DNA from: Lutraria lutraria
Lineage: Eukaryota > Mollusca > Bivalvia > Venerida > Mactridae
Length of the DNA stretch: 64,000 bases
Assembly (NCBI GenBank): GCA_964023205.1
Contig: OZ026833.1
Coordinates: forward strand, 3,904,965 to 3,968,964
Direction: 5' to 3'
Below, piece by piece: positions 23,901 to 34,800 of this stretch; the stretch's first letter is position 1, and each line of letters opens with the position of its first letter. The notes under the pieces are model-generated. The model searched no databases and had not been told where the DNA came from. It worked only from the letters and a program-made list of their open reading frames with translations. Position numbers and translations under genes: made by a program.

Positions 23901-26198
23901 ATTCATCTTTGTATGCAATCCTGAAATGTCCCGCTGACTGCGTAATAAATGGATTGTTGCCACCGGTCTCAAATTCATCTTCGTATTGATGTTTAGAGTA
24001 CGCTTTTGATCGTTCCGTGTCTAATTCCTCCTGACGCTTGCGTAATCTGAAAAAGATGCATACATTGATTAAAACAAGATAATGTTTTTTTTTTAATTTG
24101 CATAAAATGCATTCTATGCTAACATCCCTAATTTGGTTGTTTTAGTTTCACATGAATGTTCATAAAAATAGTCTATTCAATCAGGATATTAAATTACTTA
24201 TGACATGATGCCTTACATGGCACATATTGCTTTTATCTTTGAACATTCTGAACTTTGACGGAAGAAACACTAAACGATTTGCTTTTAACCGTTATAGATG
24301 TTTCGATTTTTTGTTTGATGTAAATGTTTACAATCGCAGAAATCGTATGATATTTAAGGTGGGAATTCTATCATCCAAGGTCAAAGTCAGAAAGAAGTTT
24401 TCAGTTTTAGTAACCGATTAAGCTCGAAATTAACTCAGAACATTTGATACGCAAACGTAGTGTTGTCTTGAACACCGCAAAGTGTTGCAGTTTTCTTATT
24501 TGATAATAATCGTAGAACTTAAATTTCGTATGAATAGGCCTACTCATAAGATAATTTGCTATTTATCAACATAAACTTAGACGCACAGAAATGTTCACGA
24601 AACAAAAGTGCTTATTATTTCAACATAATTGTGATGATCGTGTAAATTTAAAGTTAAACGCAAATAAGATTTGTGCATTTAAGTCGTATACGCGTGATAT
24701 CGCACTAAGGATTAGTTGTCTCATGGTTGCTACATTAATATATGTTCATAACTCTTACTTGGTTTGTGCATCTCTCAGTTCATTTTCATATCGGCGAAGC
24801 TTTTGATTTAGATTATTAATTGTCAACGTTTGCTTGTTATTAGATCTGTGTAATTCTGCAAGACGTGTAGTAGTGTTCAGCTTAAAATCATTGAGTCTTC
24901 TCACTAAGTTATCATTCTGTCTTTGAATATAAGCAATATTGTTGTTTTCATTCTCCCATTTTTCATTTCTGTAAGTGTATAATTATACACATCAACTAAA
25001 TAAGATTCGCCATAATTGTCCTAAGAGAGTCGCATTACACAATCTAAAAATCATTAGAAACGTTTATTTCTGCCAAAATGTAGAGGAATACATGTACAAT
25101 ATCATTTTGATTGAACAATTTGATTTAAATTCAATAATTCATATAATATGTGACCATCAAGTCTAAACATAATTTCTGGAATTAGACGACACAAAACCTA
25201 CAACATCATCAGAACAGAAAAATACTTCATAACCGTTGTTAACGAAACAATATTGGAATCATATTTCGGATGTCGAATTTTTCAAATACTTACAGTTCGG
25301 CTATTTCTTTATCTCTCTCATTTATTATAATTTTCAAATGATCAACAGGTATTTTGGACGCTGCTGCTTGTACCTTAATTATCGACAAAATATAATTATA
25401 TAACTGAGAAATAAACACGCACGTAATTTGAAAAGAACGCTATTTTAATATGTATTTCATACGACTAGCTATGTGACATAAACTCATTGATAAAATGGAA
25501 TTTTTCATGGGTTTGGATGATAATTGTTATATTTGTCTGAAGTTAAATCATTCACGTAAACTTATTAAACCAGTATTGAATGAATAAGCTGACACCTGTC
25601 TATATTCACTGCTAGAGGAGGACCTAGATTGTATACCGCTCATACGCATATCTTCATTTTTCCGTAGATGGCTGATGGCTGCTGTAGATGGCTGATGTCC
25701 TGTGTCAAATATCGGTCGAGGACTATAAGTTTGTTGCTGGTGGCTGTAATTTTCATTGGCTGTTTTGTCTGAACTACGTCTTCTTCTTCGAACACACAAT
25801 AATTTCCTTTGTTAGAAAATAAGTACGTAATTCGGTTGACGTTGTGTTGATGTGAACTGCGTTCAGTCGAACATATCGATATCATACTACTCCATCTAAG
25901 TCATCTAGTGATTGGAAATTATCCACTAAATGACATCAAATAAATTTGAAGACGTTTAGATTTTACATTCGTTTTATTATAACCGTGTAACATGAAATGG
26001 GAAAGTGTCGTTGTCACATTAACGTAACAACTTTAAGTGTTTCATGACAGCCATGCTGAAGTAGCCGACCTATAATAGTTTAAAGGCAAACTTAAAACAC
26101 CAATTATACTCGGAAAAATCACCAGTGTGGTTGATTTGATAAATTCCCACATTCACATATGTATAAATTATGTTCCTTAGTACATACCTATAGCTCAT
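11781..26198 (-). CDS. MIEAP-like coiled-coil protein, unit 1 (18 exons)
   Basis: Exons in transcript order: 26198-26188, 25785-25596, 25373-25294, 24968-24759, 24046-23795, 19162-18920, 18582-18448, 17957-17829, 17581-17135, 16856-16407, 16072-15644, 15318-15058, 14831-14559, 14277-14079, 13946-13866, 13404-13315, 12851-12747, 11966-11781. All join in frame; the sum is 3,771 nt, 1,256 residues plus stop. Layout: a short Ser/Gln/Arg-rich N-terminus, about 900 residues of coiled coil, then about 215 residues of globular domain. The end (ECFEICWLMS, DPPVVMSPLLKHGVAF, GNLIDFTVWPALLLHENG) matches the C-terminal domain of mitochondria-eating protein (SPATA18) as I know it, including the 'VWPAL' core. 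In mammals that protein acts in mitochondrial quality control downstream of p53. The role of this mollusc-type relative is unknown. No signal peptide or membrane segment is seen. The weakest points are exon 17957-17829 and the acceptor of exon 2. Confidence 0.75.
11967..12746 (-). other. Last intron of unit 1
   Basis: 780 bases without exon signals. Conserved in patches with unit 3, where the equivalent intron carries an extra insertion of about 640 bases. Confidence 0.5.
12747..12851 (-). CDS. Unit 1 exon 17, MIEAP-like domain
   Basis: 105 nt, phase 0 at both ends. Encodes EYKIYLQDGAFVFAKQALS and PDYLQECFEICWLMS. Near-identical in unit 3. Confidence 0.85.
13315..13404 (-). CDS. Unit 1 exon 16, MIEAP-like domain
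   Basis: 90 nt, phase 0, acceptor tttacag, donor gag|gttcaa. Encodes SVSDVPVTVLKYIKDCTKAS and GDVKKNFE. The open frame continues upstream by chance; the acceptor and unit 3 conservation fix the boundary. Confidence 0.8.
13866..13946 (-). CDS. Unit 1 exon 15, MIEAP-like domain
   Basis: 81 nt, phase 0, acceptor ttacag, donor gtaaaa. Encodes KTKQFCEDKTRTQMEATLKA. No ATG-initiated frame, but conserved in unit 3 (59517-59597). Confidence 0.8.
14079..14277 (-). CDS. Unit 1 exon 14, start of the globular C-terminal domain
   Basis: 199 nt, phase 2 in and 0 out, donor gtaagt. Encodes GDKLTNNNPNIVDLSD, KELYDNQWTDAY and HIIKILLDVFV; this helical block opens the MIEAP-type domain. The phase change from 2 to 0 separates coiled-coil exons from domain exons. 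Confidence 0.85.
14559..14831 (-). CDS. Unit 1 coiled-coil exon 13
   Basis: 273 nt, phase 2 at both ends, donor gtcagt. Starts QQQQMDSSTSDHK and ends FELEDTKTR. No equivalent found in unit 3. Confidence 0.8.
15058..15318 (-). CDS. Unit 1 coiled-coil exon 12
   Basis: 261 nt, phase 2 at both ends, donor gtaaaa. LHTLTDKDVCINNE to LRSTIAK. No equivalent found in unit 3. Confidence 0.8.
15319..15643 (-). other. Intron between exons 11 and 12
   Basis: No exon. The part 15440-15600 is conserved in unit 3 near 59950-60080, immediately next to exon 14, which shows that exons 12 and 13 were removed there. Confidence 0.55.
15644..16072 (-). CDS. Unit 1 coiled-coil exon 11
   Basis: 429 nt, phase 2 at both ends. 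LQEQMTYADTLGNSK to LELDNTKTR. Contains the recurring modules NSKLxKLE, DYNxxxSRL and SITQLTTQLES. Confidence 0.8.
16073..16406 (-). other. Intron between exons 10 and 11
   Basis: AT-rich, includes a short (ac)n run near 16331-16340. No exon. Confidence 0.5.
16407..16856 (-). CDS. Unit 1 coiled-coil exon 10
   Basis: 450 nt, phase 2 at both ends, donor gtaaat. LQEQTTFADNLGNSKLAKL to ELAVMRTR. Its 5' third has no ATG but is open and homologous to exons 9 and 11. Confidence 0.8.
17135..17581 (-). CDS. Unit 1 coiled-coil exon 9
   Basis: 447 nt, phase 2 at both ends. MQRQIDNSKTLEASKIAKLE to ELAATRTR. Clearly a paralogue of exons 10 and 11. Confidence 0.8.
17829..17957 (-). CDS. Unit 1 coiled-coil exon 8 (shortened?)
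   Basis: 129 nt, phase 2 at both ends if the acceptor acatag at 17958-17960 is used: KIQEQYQKAKNEYDYLK to LELDTVKTK, donor gtaaat. Upstream of this acceptor the same frame continues as coiled-coil-like sequence (AEVIKEINSITI) but carries a TGA and, further up, a TAA. The exon may be a decayed longer exon now entered at a newer splice site, or may be dead. Confidence 0.5.
18448..18582 (-). CDS. Unit 1 coiled-coil exon 7
   Basis: 135 nt, phase 2 at both ends, acceptor agcag, donor gttagt. FQQHTTTNSIAMDSH to LEETKTM. Confidence 0.6.
18920..19162 (-). CDS. Unit 1 coiled-coil exon 6
   Basis: 243 nt, phase 2 at both ends, acceptor ttgcag, donor gtacat. LRKTHEDVRNAKAEQ to ELEGTKMR. Confidence 0.75.
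20800..21490 (-). pseudogene. LINE reverse transcriptase, 3' portion (degenerate)
   Basis: On the minus strand 21385-21350 reads GVPQGCIQWVTPF, the GVPQGS-type reverse transcriptase motif. Further on come FDSRLTFILVILNHSKSNC and a diverged 'LYRSLIxSxLDYxSIVY' stretch near 20830-20950, as in jockey-like LINEs. Frameshifts and stops throughout. Confidence 0.65.
22060..22440 (+). pseudogene. LINE fragment, upstream portion, inverted
   Basis: On the plus strand pieces read AIRKFNLRLTDEK, DFVSKLNNITLIRKT and SPIKHLSVDNND, resembling the linker between endonuclease and reverse transcriptase of jockey-like LINEs. Orientation is opposite to the downstream half at 20800-21490. Confidence 0.5.
23795..24046 (-). 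CDS. Unit 1 exon 5
   Basis: 252 nt, phase 2 at both ends, acceptor tttttcag, donor gtgaga. LRKRQEELDTERSKAYSKH to QELETMRIR. Short central non-coil segment (TGGNNPFITQSAGHF). Confidence 0.7.
24047..24758 (-). other. Intron 4 of unit 1
   Basis: About 710 bases; plus-strand open frames here have no support. No repeat recognised. Confidence 0.45.
24759..24968 (-). CDS. Unit 1 exon 4
   Basis: 210 nt, phase 2 at both ends, donor gtaaga. NEKWENENNNIAYIQRQ to ELRDAQTK. Paralogous to unit 3 exon 63250-63378. Confidence 0.75.
24969..25293 (-). other. Intron 3 of unit 1
   Basis: No exon. The part 25000-25090 (tttatttctgccaaaatgt) is conserved in unit 3 at about 63430-63510. Confidence 0.5.
25294..25373 (-). 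CDS. Unit 1 exon 3
   Basis: 80 nt, phase 0 in and 2 out, donor gtaagt. VQAAASKIPVDHLKIIINE and DKEIAEL. A broken inverted copy is at 46572-46640. Confidence 0.7.
25596..25785 (-). CDS. Unit 1 exon 2
   Basis: 190 nt, phase 2 in and 0 out. RRRSSDKTANENYSHQQ, STAAISHLRKNEDMR and IQSRSSSSSEYRQ; low-complexity and probably disordered. The donor cag|gtgtca is supported by copies at 46295 and about 47398. The acceptor (gttcgaag) is inferred from phase. Confidence 0.6.
26188..26198 (-). CDS. Unit 1 first coding exon (MSYR)
   Basis: Eleven coding nucleotides, ATGAGCTATAG, followed by the donor gtatgt in phase 2. The same arrangement (ATGAGCTTTTG then gtatgt) is kept at 49763-49773, which supports it. 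Confidence 0.6.
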
Positions 26199-27480
26199 TG
26201 TGGTGGCATGTATACAACACTTCTGATGATATGTGTGAGTCTGGAATATTGTAAAGCGTCACATTTATCGGCTTGTCTAATGGAATACGTTTGTTAATTA
26301 AATTATCAGACAATTATATGTCTTCCTCTAATTAAGATTTCGTGCATCGTGGTATTTTAACATGGTCACTTGGAAAAATGCCTCAATTTTAAAGTGTGTT
26401 CTATATAAGCACGAGCTAAGTGATGTAACGCGAAATGTAACTAGCAACCTCTGTATTTCTGTCACAGACTACATGACACATATCGTTCACTAAAAACATG
26501 AAAAAAGTAGATATAAGAGAGATAAAACACAAAGAATATCCTAGGTTTGGGATAATTCAGTCTATCGTACCGCATGTTCTATATTACATATATACAAAGC
26601 CACATTTAGTGTAGCGTTGAATATCAAGCATATTTAGAAAAACTAATTAATTAATGAAATAAGTTTTGTCTACTTTCGATTTCAGTGTTATTTGAATCTG
26701 ACTCACTCAACAAAACGAGTGGAACAGTGTACTCAACTTTAGTTCATAAACTGGTTTTAACGTTGAAATAACTTAAAGTAAACACTGCGAAATTATAAAT
26801 ATTGTTATCAAATATTTTTCCGTTAATGAAGAAATGCTCTATCAACTGTGAAATATATCATGTTCGAACTTACTTGATTAATAAATAAATGTATTTAATA
26901 ACTTGACAATGTGCATTCTATATTAATTGTTATTTATTCGAACTTACCTATGAATATCATAATTCAAAAATATTTAGAGAGATGTATAAAAATATTCATT
27001 AAATGAATACGTACCAAGTACCAATTTCGTTGAAATAAATATACTTCCTTGTTGGTTGTCCTTCAAGTTGATCAACAGGCCTGTGTAGGATATAGAGAGA
27101 GATATAAGCACATATTTGATAAATTAATTCGGTTGTGATAACACATAGTCTTAAACAATATGACTATCCATTTTAATACTAACTACACAATCAATAAACG
27201 CAAATGACATGGTATATAAATGTCCATGATGCAATATTCAGTGCATATACTCGTACCTTGTTCAACTGATCCAAATGATGTTTTTCCAGCATGTGTCTTA
27301 CAGCAAATATATGATCGTTTCCTTCTTGCTGACTGTAATTAAATAATTACCTAAGTGTTTATCCGACATCCTGAATGTAGGTTTAAATAAATGTTTAAAA
27401 CGAAAGTAACGAACATTTGGTTAGACAATAATAAGACAGATTTCATACGTGGAGTTGTTTCCCATGTCAAGTTAATTCAA
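26199..27480 (-). promoter_or_regulatory. 5' region of unit 1 (leader exons and promoter), duplicated
   Basis: Conserved in order with 49774-51245: 'aacacttctgatgatatg' next to the ATG, 'gatgtaacgcgaaatgtaact', 'ttcgaacttacct' (a minus-strand donor at 26948), 'ccttgttgg', 'gttgtttcccatgtcaagttaat'. Donor-like sites at 27257 and 26948 suggest one or two 5' UTR exons. The transcription start is not identified. Confidence 0.4.
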
Positions 27481-27542
27481 ACTGTTTTAGTACTTATCTG
27501 AACTTGATATTATCAGCATGATCTATGGCTTCAGCAGGATAA

Positions 27543-27990
27543 CACACAAAATAATTATTTTAAAAAGATAGTTAAACAAGTTCTAATTGACCAAAACTTA
27601 CAAAACTGGCATTCCTCCCTTGATAATTCAAATAAAGGAATAAACTACTCTTTATTCAAAGAATCCATTGAACTTGAAGGCTACTTCACTAAACTAAATA
27701 AACAAGAATACTTAAGTATGTTAAAGTTCAAGACTGGTAATCACCATTTCCCGGTAGAAACTGGTAGATGGACTGGACAAGAAATCCATGAACGTAAATG
27801 TTTTTTATGCGATTTAAACGACATAGGAGATGAACTACATTATTTGTTAAAGTGCCCTTTTTTGATAACGAAAGAAGGAAGTACATCCCACAATACTACT
27901 ACACAAGACCAAATATTCTTAAATTCAAAGAATTAATAACAAGTACCTCAAACGTCCAACTTAAAAAGACATGCAAATTTATAAACTAAG
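27543..27990 (+). pseudogene. LINE 3' end, zinc-knuckle segment
   Basis: Plus-strand frame with YLSMLKFKTGNHHFPVETG, then CFLCDLNDIGDELHYLLKCP, a CCHC-like knuckle typical of the C-terminus of LINE polymerases. A frameshift follows, and the next frame continues KYIPQYYYTRPNILKFKEL. A truncated insert next to the conserved 5' region of unit 1. Confidence 0.75.
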
Positions 27991-28732
27991 CTACTTTTAA
28001 AAACAATTAATTAAATGCACACTTATTACACGAATTAAAGATAGTAACAAGGCAATTAAAGCAGATGTCATCTAGACAAGTTCGTTATTTATTGTTCATT
28101 TTATAATTTTAAAGTGTTGTGTATATGTATACACATGTTACTGTTAATCTCGTTATAATATGCTCGGCAAAAATGATCTTAATGCATCTACTTTAATTCA
28201 AACAGTAATATATAGCCGTCTTATTGAATATCAACCTGTAATTCACAAGATACATATACTGATACAACTGAGAAAATAGTAACTTATATTATTACATGTA
28301 CTATAATTCAAAAAAGTAATACCTGAGATCATTTATTGTTCCATGTCTTTTTAATGCTTCAAGTCTTTTAATTGTTCCATGTCTTTTTAAACCTGTTGTC
28401 ATAGAGTTTGGCTCATTATACTATCAACGTAAATCCAAATTGTGATATGTTTATACTAAGGTAATACCTCATTCATTAAATAGCACGAGGTCTTACTTCA
28501 GCCTATTTAGCTACCATACACAGACAGTCACGAAAATCTCGTGCTGTGCTACCCGTAATGTTTACAAACTGTCGATCCGCCCACGCTAGTATAAATTGCC
28601 CACACCTATAGACAGTTTCAGAATAAAATCAACGTACGAGTTAAATCAATGGGGCATTTACCCCCTTCCCCCTCCCACCAAGTGCATTATTTAAAAACAA
28701 AACACACACACACTAAAATAACTCTCTTCACA
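27991..28732. other. Intergenic sequence
   Basis: No gene seen. A short direct repeat 'attgttccatgtctttttaa' occurs near 28338 and 28372. Confidence 0.4.
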
Positions 28733-30845
28733 TACCATGTCATGATTTGAATAATTGTATTATGTATTATTATACCATGTCATGATTTGTATAATTGTAT
28801 TATGTATTATTATACCATGTCATGATTTGAATAATTGTATTATGTATTATTATACCATGTCATGATTTGTATAATTGTATTATGTATTATTATACCATGT
28901 CATGATTTGAATAATTGTATTATGTATTATTATACCATGTCATGATTTGTATAATTGTATTATGTATTATTATACCATGTCATGATTTGAATAATTGTAT
29001 TATGTATTATTATACCATGTCATGATTTGTATAATTGTATTATGTATTATTATACCATGTCATGATTTGAATAATTGTATTATGTATTATTATACCATGT
29101 CATGATTTGAATAATTGTATTATGTATTATTATACCATGTCATGATTTGTATAATTGTATTATGTATTATTATACCATGTCATGATTTGTATAATTGTAT
29201 TATGTATTATTATACCATGTCATGATTTGAATAATTGTATTATGTATTATTATACCATGTCATGATTTGTATAATTGTATTATGTATTATTATACCATGT
29301 CATGATTTGAATAATTGTATTATGTATTATTATACCATGTCATGATTTGTATAATTGTATTATGTATTATTATACCATGTCATGATTTGAATAATTGTAT
29401 TATGTATTATTATACCATGTCATGATTTGTATAATTGTATTATGTATTATTATACCATGTCATGATTTGAATAATTGTATTATGTATTATTATACCATGT
29501 CATGATTTGAATAATTGTATTATGTATTATTATACCATGTCATGATTTGTATAATTGTATTATGTATTATTATACCATGTCATGATTTGAATAATTGTAT
29601 TATGTATTATTATACCATGTCATGATTTGTATAATTGTATTATGTATTATTATACCATGTCATGATTTGTATAATTGTATTATGTATTATTATACCATGT
29701 CATGATTTGAATAATTGTATTATGTATTATTATACCATGTCATGATTTGAATAATTGTATTATGTATTATTATACCATGTCATGATTTGTATAATTGTAT
29801 TATGTATTATTATACCATGTCATGATTTGTATAATTGTATTATGTATTATTATACCATGTCATGATTTGAATAATTGTATTATGTATTATTATACCATGT
29901 CATGATTTGTATAATTGTATTATGTATTATTATACCATGTCATGATTTGAATAATTGTATTATGTATTATTATACCATGTCATGATTTGAATAATTGTAT
30001 TATGTATTATTATACCATGTCATGATTTGTATAATTGTATTATGTATTATTATACCATGTCATGATTTGAATAATTGTATTATGTATTATTATACCATGT
30101 CATGATTTGTATAATTGTATTATGTATTATTATACCATGTCATGATTTGTATAATTGTATTATGTATTATTATACCATGTCATGATTTGAATAATTGTAT
30201 TATGTATTATTATACCATGTCATGATTTGTATAATTGTATTATGTATTATTATACCATGTCATGATTTGAATAATTGTATTATGTATTATTATACCATGT
30301 CATGATTTGTATAATTGTATTATGTATTATTATACCATGTCATGATTTGTATAATTGTATTATGTATTATTATACCATGTCATGATTTGAATAATTGTAT
30401 TATGTATTATTATACCATGTCATGATTTGTATAATTGTATTATGTATTATTATACCATGTCATGATTTGAATAATTGTATTATGTATTATTATACCATGT
30501 CATGATTTGTATAATTGTATTATGTATTATTATACCATGTCATGATTTGTATAATTGTATTATGTATTATTATACCATGTCATGATTTGTATAATTGTAT
30601 TATGTATTATTATACCATGTCATGATTTGAATAATTGTATTATGTATTATTATACCATGTCATGATTTGTATAATTGTATTATGTATTATTATACCATGT
30701 CATGATTTGAATAATTGTATTATGTATTATTATACCATGTCATGATTTGAATAATTGTATTATGTATTATTATACCATGTCATGATTTGTATAATTGTAT
30801 TATGTATTATTATACCATGTCATGATTTGTATAATTGTATTATGT
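28733..30845. repeat. 40-bp satellite, 53 copies
   Basis: Exact 40-base period. Each unit contains accatgtcatgatttg, then one dimorphic base, then ataattgtattatgtattat. All 53 copies look identical except for that one base, which is A in 25 and T in 28. The first nine copies alternate strictly A/T, later ones less regularly. It is followed by a hairpin (tctcttgtgttgct / agcaacgagaga) and a (tgttc)n-like tail at 30890-30907. Confidence 0.95.
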
Positions 30846-31159
30846 TATAGTATTCTCTTGTGTTGCTAAAGCAACGAGAGATAATAAAGTCATGTTCTGT
30901 TCTGTTCAGTAATGCAAACATAACAACGACAATGACAATTCTTTTATTTGATATTGGCCCCCAGCCCATAACAATAATATAAACATTTTAACAGAATATA
31001 CATAGGTTAGTACCTGAAATAGACACACAAAGTTTGAAAAAAGTGGTAAATGAACATTTCTAGGTCAGGACAAAAATATGAACATTAAACAAGTGATAAA
31101 TACATACATATATTTACATTTGCTTACTTCTGACAACTTATTAGATTTTCAGTAATTTG
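30846..31159. other. Spacer with hairpin and short tail repeat
   Basis: The hairpin at 30856-30880 and the 'tgttctgttctgttc' tail resemble the 3' end of a non-autonomous mobile element. Nothing else recognised. Confidence 0.35.
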
Positions 31160-31643
31160 TAGGGCTGAGTATCAATTAAAATTATCGATACGATATTTGT
31201 ATCGAGACAGAATGATCGATATCCGATATATCATTTGATGTTCTATACATATGGAATTAAAACAGAAATACTGCCAAACACTGACTGTATTGGCACATGT
31301 ACTTGACACAACATAAAATTTTGGCTGCATAGGATACTTATATACCTAATAATAAGGGAAGGTATATAACGTTAATTCTGCAGGCATGTCAAACACTAAT
31401 GCTGAACTGCAAACAAACTATTTTCTTCTTGTGGTTGACAGCAGGTAGATTCTATATAATGTGCATCAACTTTTTATTTGATGAAAATTCACAAAACGCA
31501 CACAGCACGGTCCAAAACATGTTTTTAAAATTATATTTTGTTTTGATCGATATTTGTTCGATACGTGAACGTTCGATACGATATATCAACCGAACCCTAT
31601 AAACCGGTATTCGATATGATACGTGAACCGGTACTAAGCCCTA
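31160..31643. mobile_element. hAT-type MITE with 8-bp target duplication
   Basis: Begins TAGGGCTGAGTA and ends with the inverted TACTAAGCCCTA. Flanked by GTAATTTG at 31152-31159 and 31644-31651, an 8-base target duplication as expected for hAT. Internal 'cgatacgatat' motifs are inverted between halves. The open frame inside (31399-31602) has no transposase similarity. Confidence 0.85.
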
Positions 31644-31849
31644 GTAATTTGGTATATAAACCAATACACTTATAGATAAATATGAATTTAAATTACTGCT
31701 AATTAATTTAATTTTGTAAAATGTAGAATGTTTCCATTGCGCAGTTTACCTTGTCAAAACGAAATACAAGGCAAACCTAAAGGAATGTGGTTACATACAT
31801 GTATATATGATATATCCAAACGATTATAATAGGTATTTAATCTTAACAA

Positions 31850-34800
31850 TGATTATTTGAGTATACATGTCATACCAGACATATCGAAACCATTGCTTCA
31901 TGCTATTTTTCTTATACAAGAAACCCAATTATTTTGACCCCGGTCGTCTAAATATTTCAACATTAAATAACATTTTTTTAAATTTTGAGCCAGTAGTTAA
32001 TTCTTCTTTTAGCTGCATTTATAAACCGTGGAAATCTCCCGCAATCACCCAGTACAGCAACAGTGATTGTTTTTATGGTTTTAGGCACATATAGCGCTTA
32101 CAAGCATAATTATGAATAATTTCGGTTAAGTTTGTCTCTGAATACCACAGATTTCTGCGCCGTACAGTAAAATAGGGCTCATTTTAGTATTAAATATATT
32201 GCAAAAAGACATTATAGGGTAAATGACCGTATTCATATAACTTTGATAAAATATAAATGAAAACACGTTTAGCCTTTAAGGCTTGTTCACGAGCCATTCT
32301 TGCGTACGATAATTGCTGTGACAAGGTAACTCCGACATATGTAAAACTGTTAACTGATTGGAGAACTTTACCATTATAAGTCCATTTCTCATGTTTGGAT
32401 AATACCCCTCCCTTTTTAAATACCATTATTTTTTAGTATTAATCTTTACCCCCTTATCAAGACAGAACTTATGTAAAACATTTAGTAATTTCTGTAATCC
32501 TATAACTGTGTCTGCTGTAAGAGCAAGATCATCGGCAAATAAAAGTGATACTATTTCAATAACATCTGGGAACAATTGAACACCCCTTACTCCACTTTCT
32601 TCAAAATAGGAACCAAGTTCGTTAATTAATATTAAAAATCAAATAGGCGATGCTAAACATCCTTGTTTTAAACCTACAGGACGGTTAAAACTTTCAGGCA
32701 GGCCCTCTTTGGTTCTGACAGAAGCTGAATTGTACAAACCAGTCAATGCTTTGTATACTTTCCCCTTTATGCCATTACGTCTTAAAGCAGTCCATAGTTT
32801 ATTCCTGTTGGTCATATCAAAACATTTCATAAAGTCAACGAAGGCTATATACAGTTTACCACCTGGTTTCGATAAGTGTTTGCTCACAATAGCAAAAACA
32901 TTGTCAATAGTTAAATAACCCTCAAGAAAATCCTGCTTGGGTTTCGTGCAGTTTCCCAAAAATATTTGCATAAAATGTCGACCTTCTAGTTACAATACTG
33001 GTATATATCTTACTACATATGTATAAAAGTGATATACCTCTATAATAACAAGGTACGTTTACATCCCCTTTCTTAAACAGGGGTACTTTGCCAGCTGTGT
33101 TCCACTGTATAGGGAAAGTTCCTGTATTATACAGTCTATTAAATAATTCATTAATCAATGGTAATAAATGGTCAATTCCATGTTTAAAAAATTCTGGAGT
33201 AATGTTATCTTCCTTTAACTGCTTTAAGTATCTCATCATCTGTTATCTCTGAATTGAAAATAGCTTCTTCTATATCATTTACACAATTATCATCAAATGT
33301 AAATGGTTCGATGTTATTATTTTCTTCTTCTAAATCAAAAAGAGTTTCAAAATGTATTTTCCATTCTTCCTGCGATATAGAATTTGATTTTGAGCCTGTA
33401 CATGAACACATGACTTTTAGTTTTCTCCAGAATGATTTAGCATTGTTAGTTGTACATCTGTGACGTCTAAAAATACGTGAATATCTGTATTCCAATACTT
33501 GAGTTCATGACATACTTTATCGAACAAACATGGTTGAGTCTTTGGCTTATTGATCGACTGACTGAGACAACATTTTGCACAAGTGTTTAGTAAGTCATTA
33601 AATGTGTTAACAATATCTGATAAAGACATCGAAACATTTGTGATTTCAATGAGAAAACTATTTGTAAAAGTTAGAGTTAAAAGTTTACTCAAATATTCCC
33701 TATAATTTGCAGTGTTGTTTTCACAGAGAACATATTTATGTTCACGATTCTGCTCATTGTCAGGGTTCTTTCTATTATCCGTGGAAGTTGTAACTGCCAG
33801 GTTAAATGTTATGGGTAGATGGGAAGACTCAGTTCTATTACCTATCTGAAAATCTTTAAGAGAATCTGTGGCATTATCAATATAAAGTACATAGTCAGTG
33901 ACACTACAGCCAAGATGGCTAATATAATTATTAATAAGTAAAATCACCCTTATCCTTATCACCATATAACTGCCCAGTAGCTATACGCAAGATGTATGAC
34001 TTACAAAATTATAATAAATCAGAACCAAATGAGTTTAACTTTTTACCATTTGAGACTCGAGGAGAAATTAGATCGCCTACAAAAATATCTTGAAATGCTC
34101 TAAGTTCCTCAGACCTTTGTACCATACTTAAATAATCCCTTTTATCTTCTGTCCGAGCATTTAAATCTCCGCTAATTGTAAAATCAGCATCAAACTTTGA
34201 GGTTAAATAGATGAAAGACTCTACTAACATGTTGATACCCTTGACATTTCGCGTTTCATAAAATGGTGAAGAATATGGAGGTAAATACACAAAACCACAG
34301 ATAATATCTCTATCACTAATTAAACATACTTTATCAAATTTGAAAAACACTCCAAAATCACTGGCAAAACACGTGTCACAAAAGTACTAATATTGCGTTT
34401 TACTAATACAACTACACCAGTCACTCGTTGTTTGAGCGCTGAAACAAAGTAGTTACAATATTCTGGTAATAACATATATATATCAGAGTCATCAATTAGC
34501 CATGTTTCTGTCAATGCATTAATAGAGATATTTTTTAGGTAATTAATCATGTCTTTGTTGGAGAGTTTAATTTTCAACCCTTCAATGTTCCAATTTAAAC
34601 AAATTAGAATGCGAGTGTTGGTAGGGCCTCGGCCGATTTCCTACATATCAATCAAATGACCATCTGTCACCACCTTATCTTGGTCTTCACCGTTTAAATT
34701 AACACTGTCTGGCAGTGAGGGTTCATTACATTTGGTTTCGCTGTCTGAATTAGTGTTTTGATCTGTTTTCCGTTTAGCTTTCATTGTAACACGAGTTATT

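Noticed and set aside
28733..30845. CRISPR-like regular array
   Set aside because: There are no unique spacers; it is a continuous tandem repeat in a eukaryotic genome.
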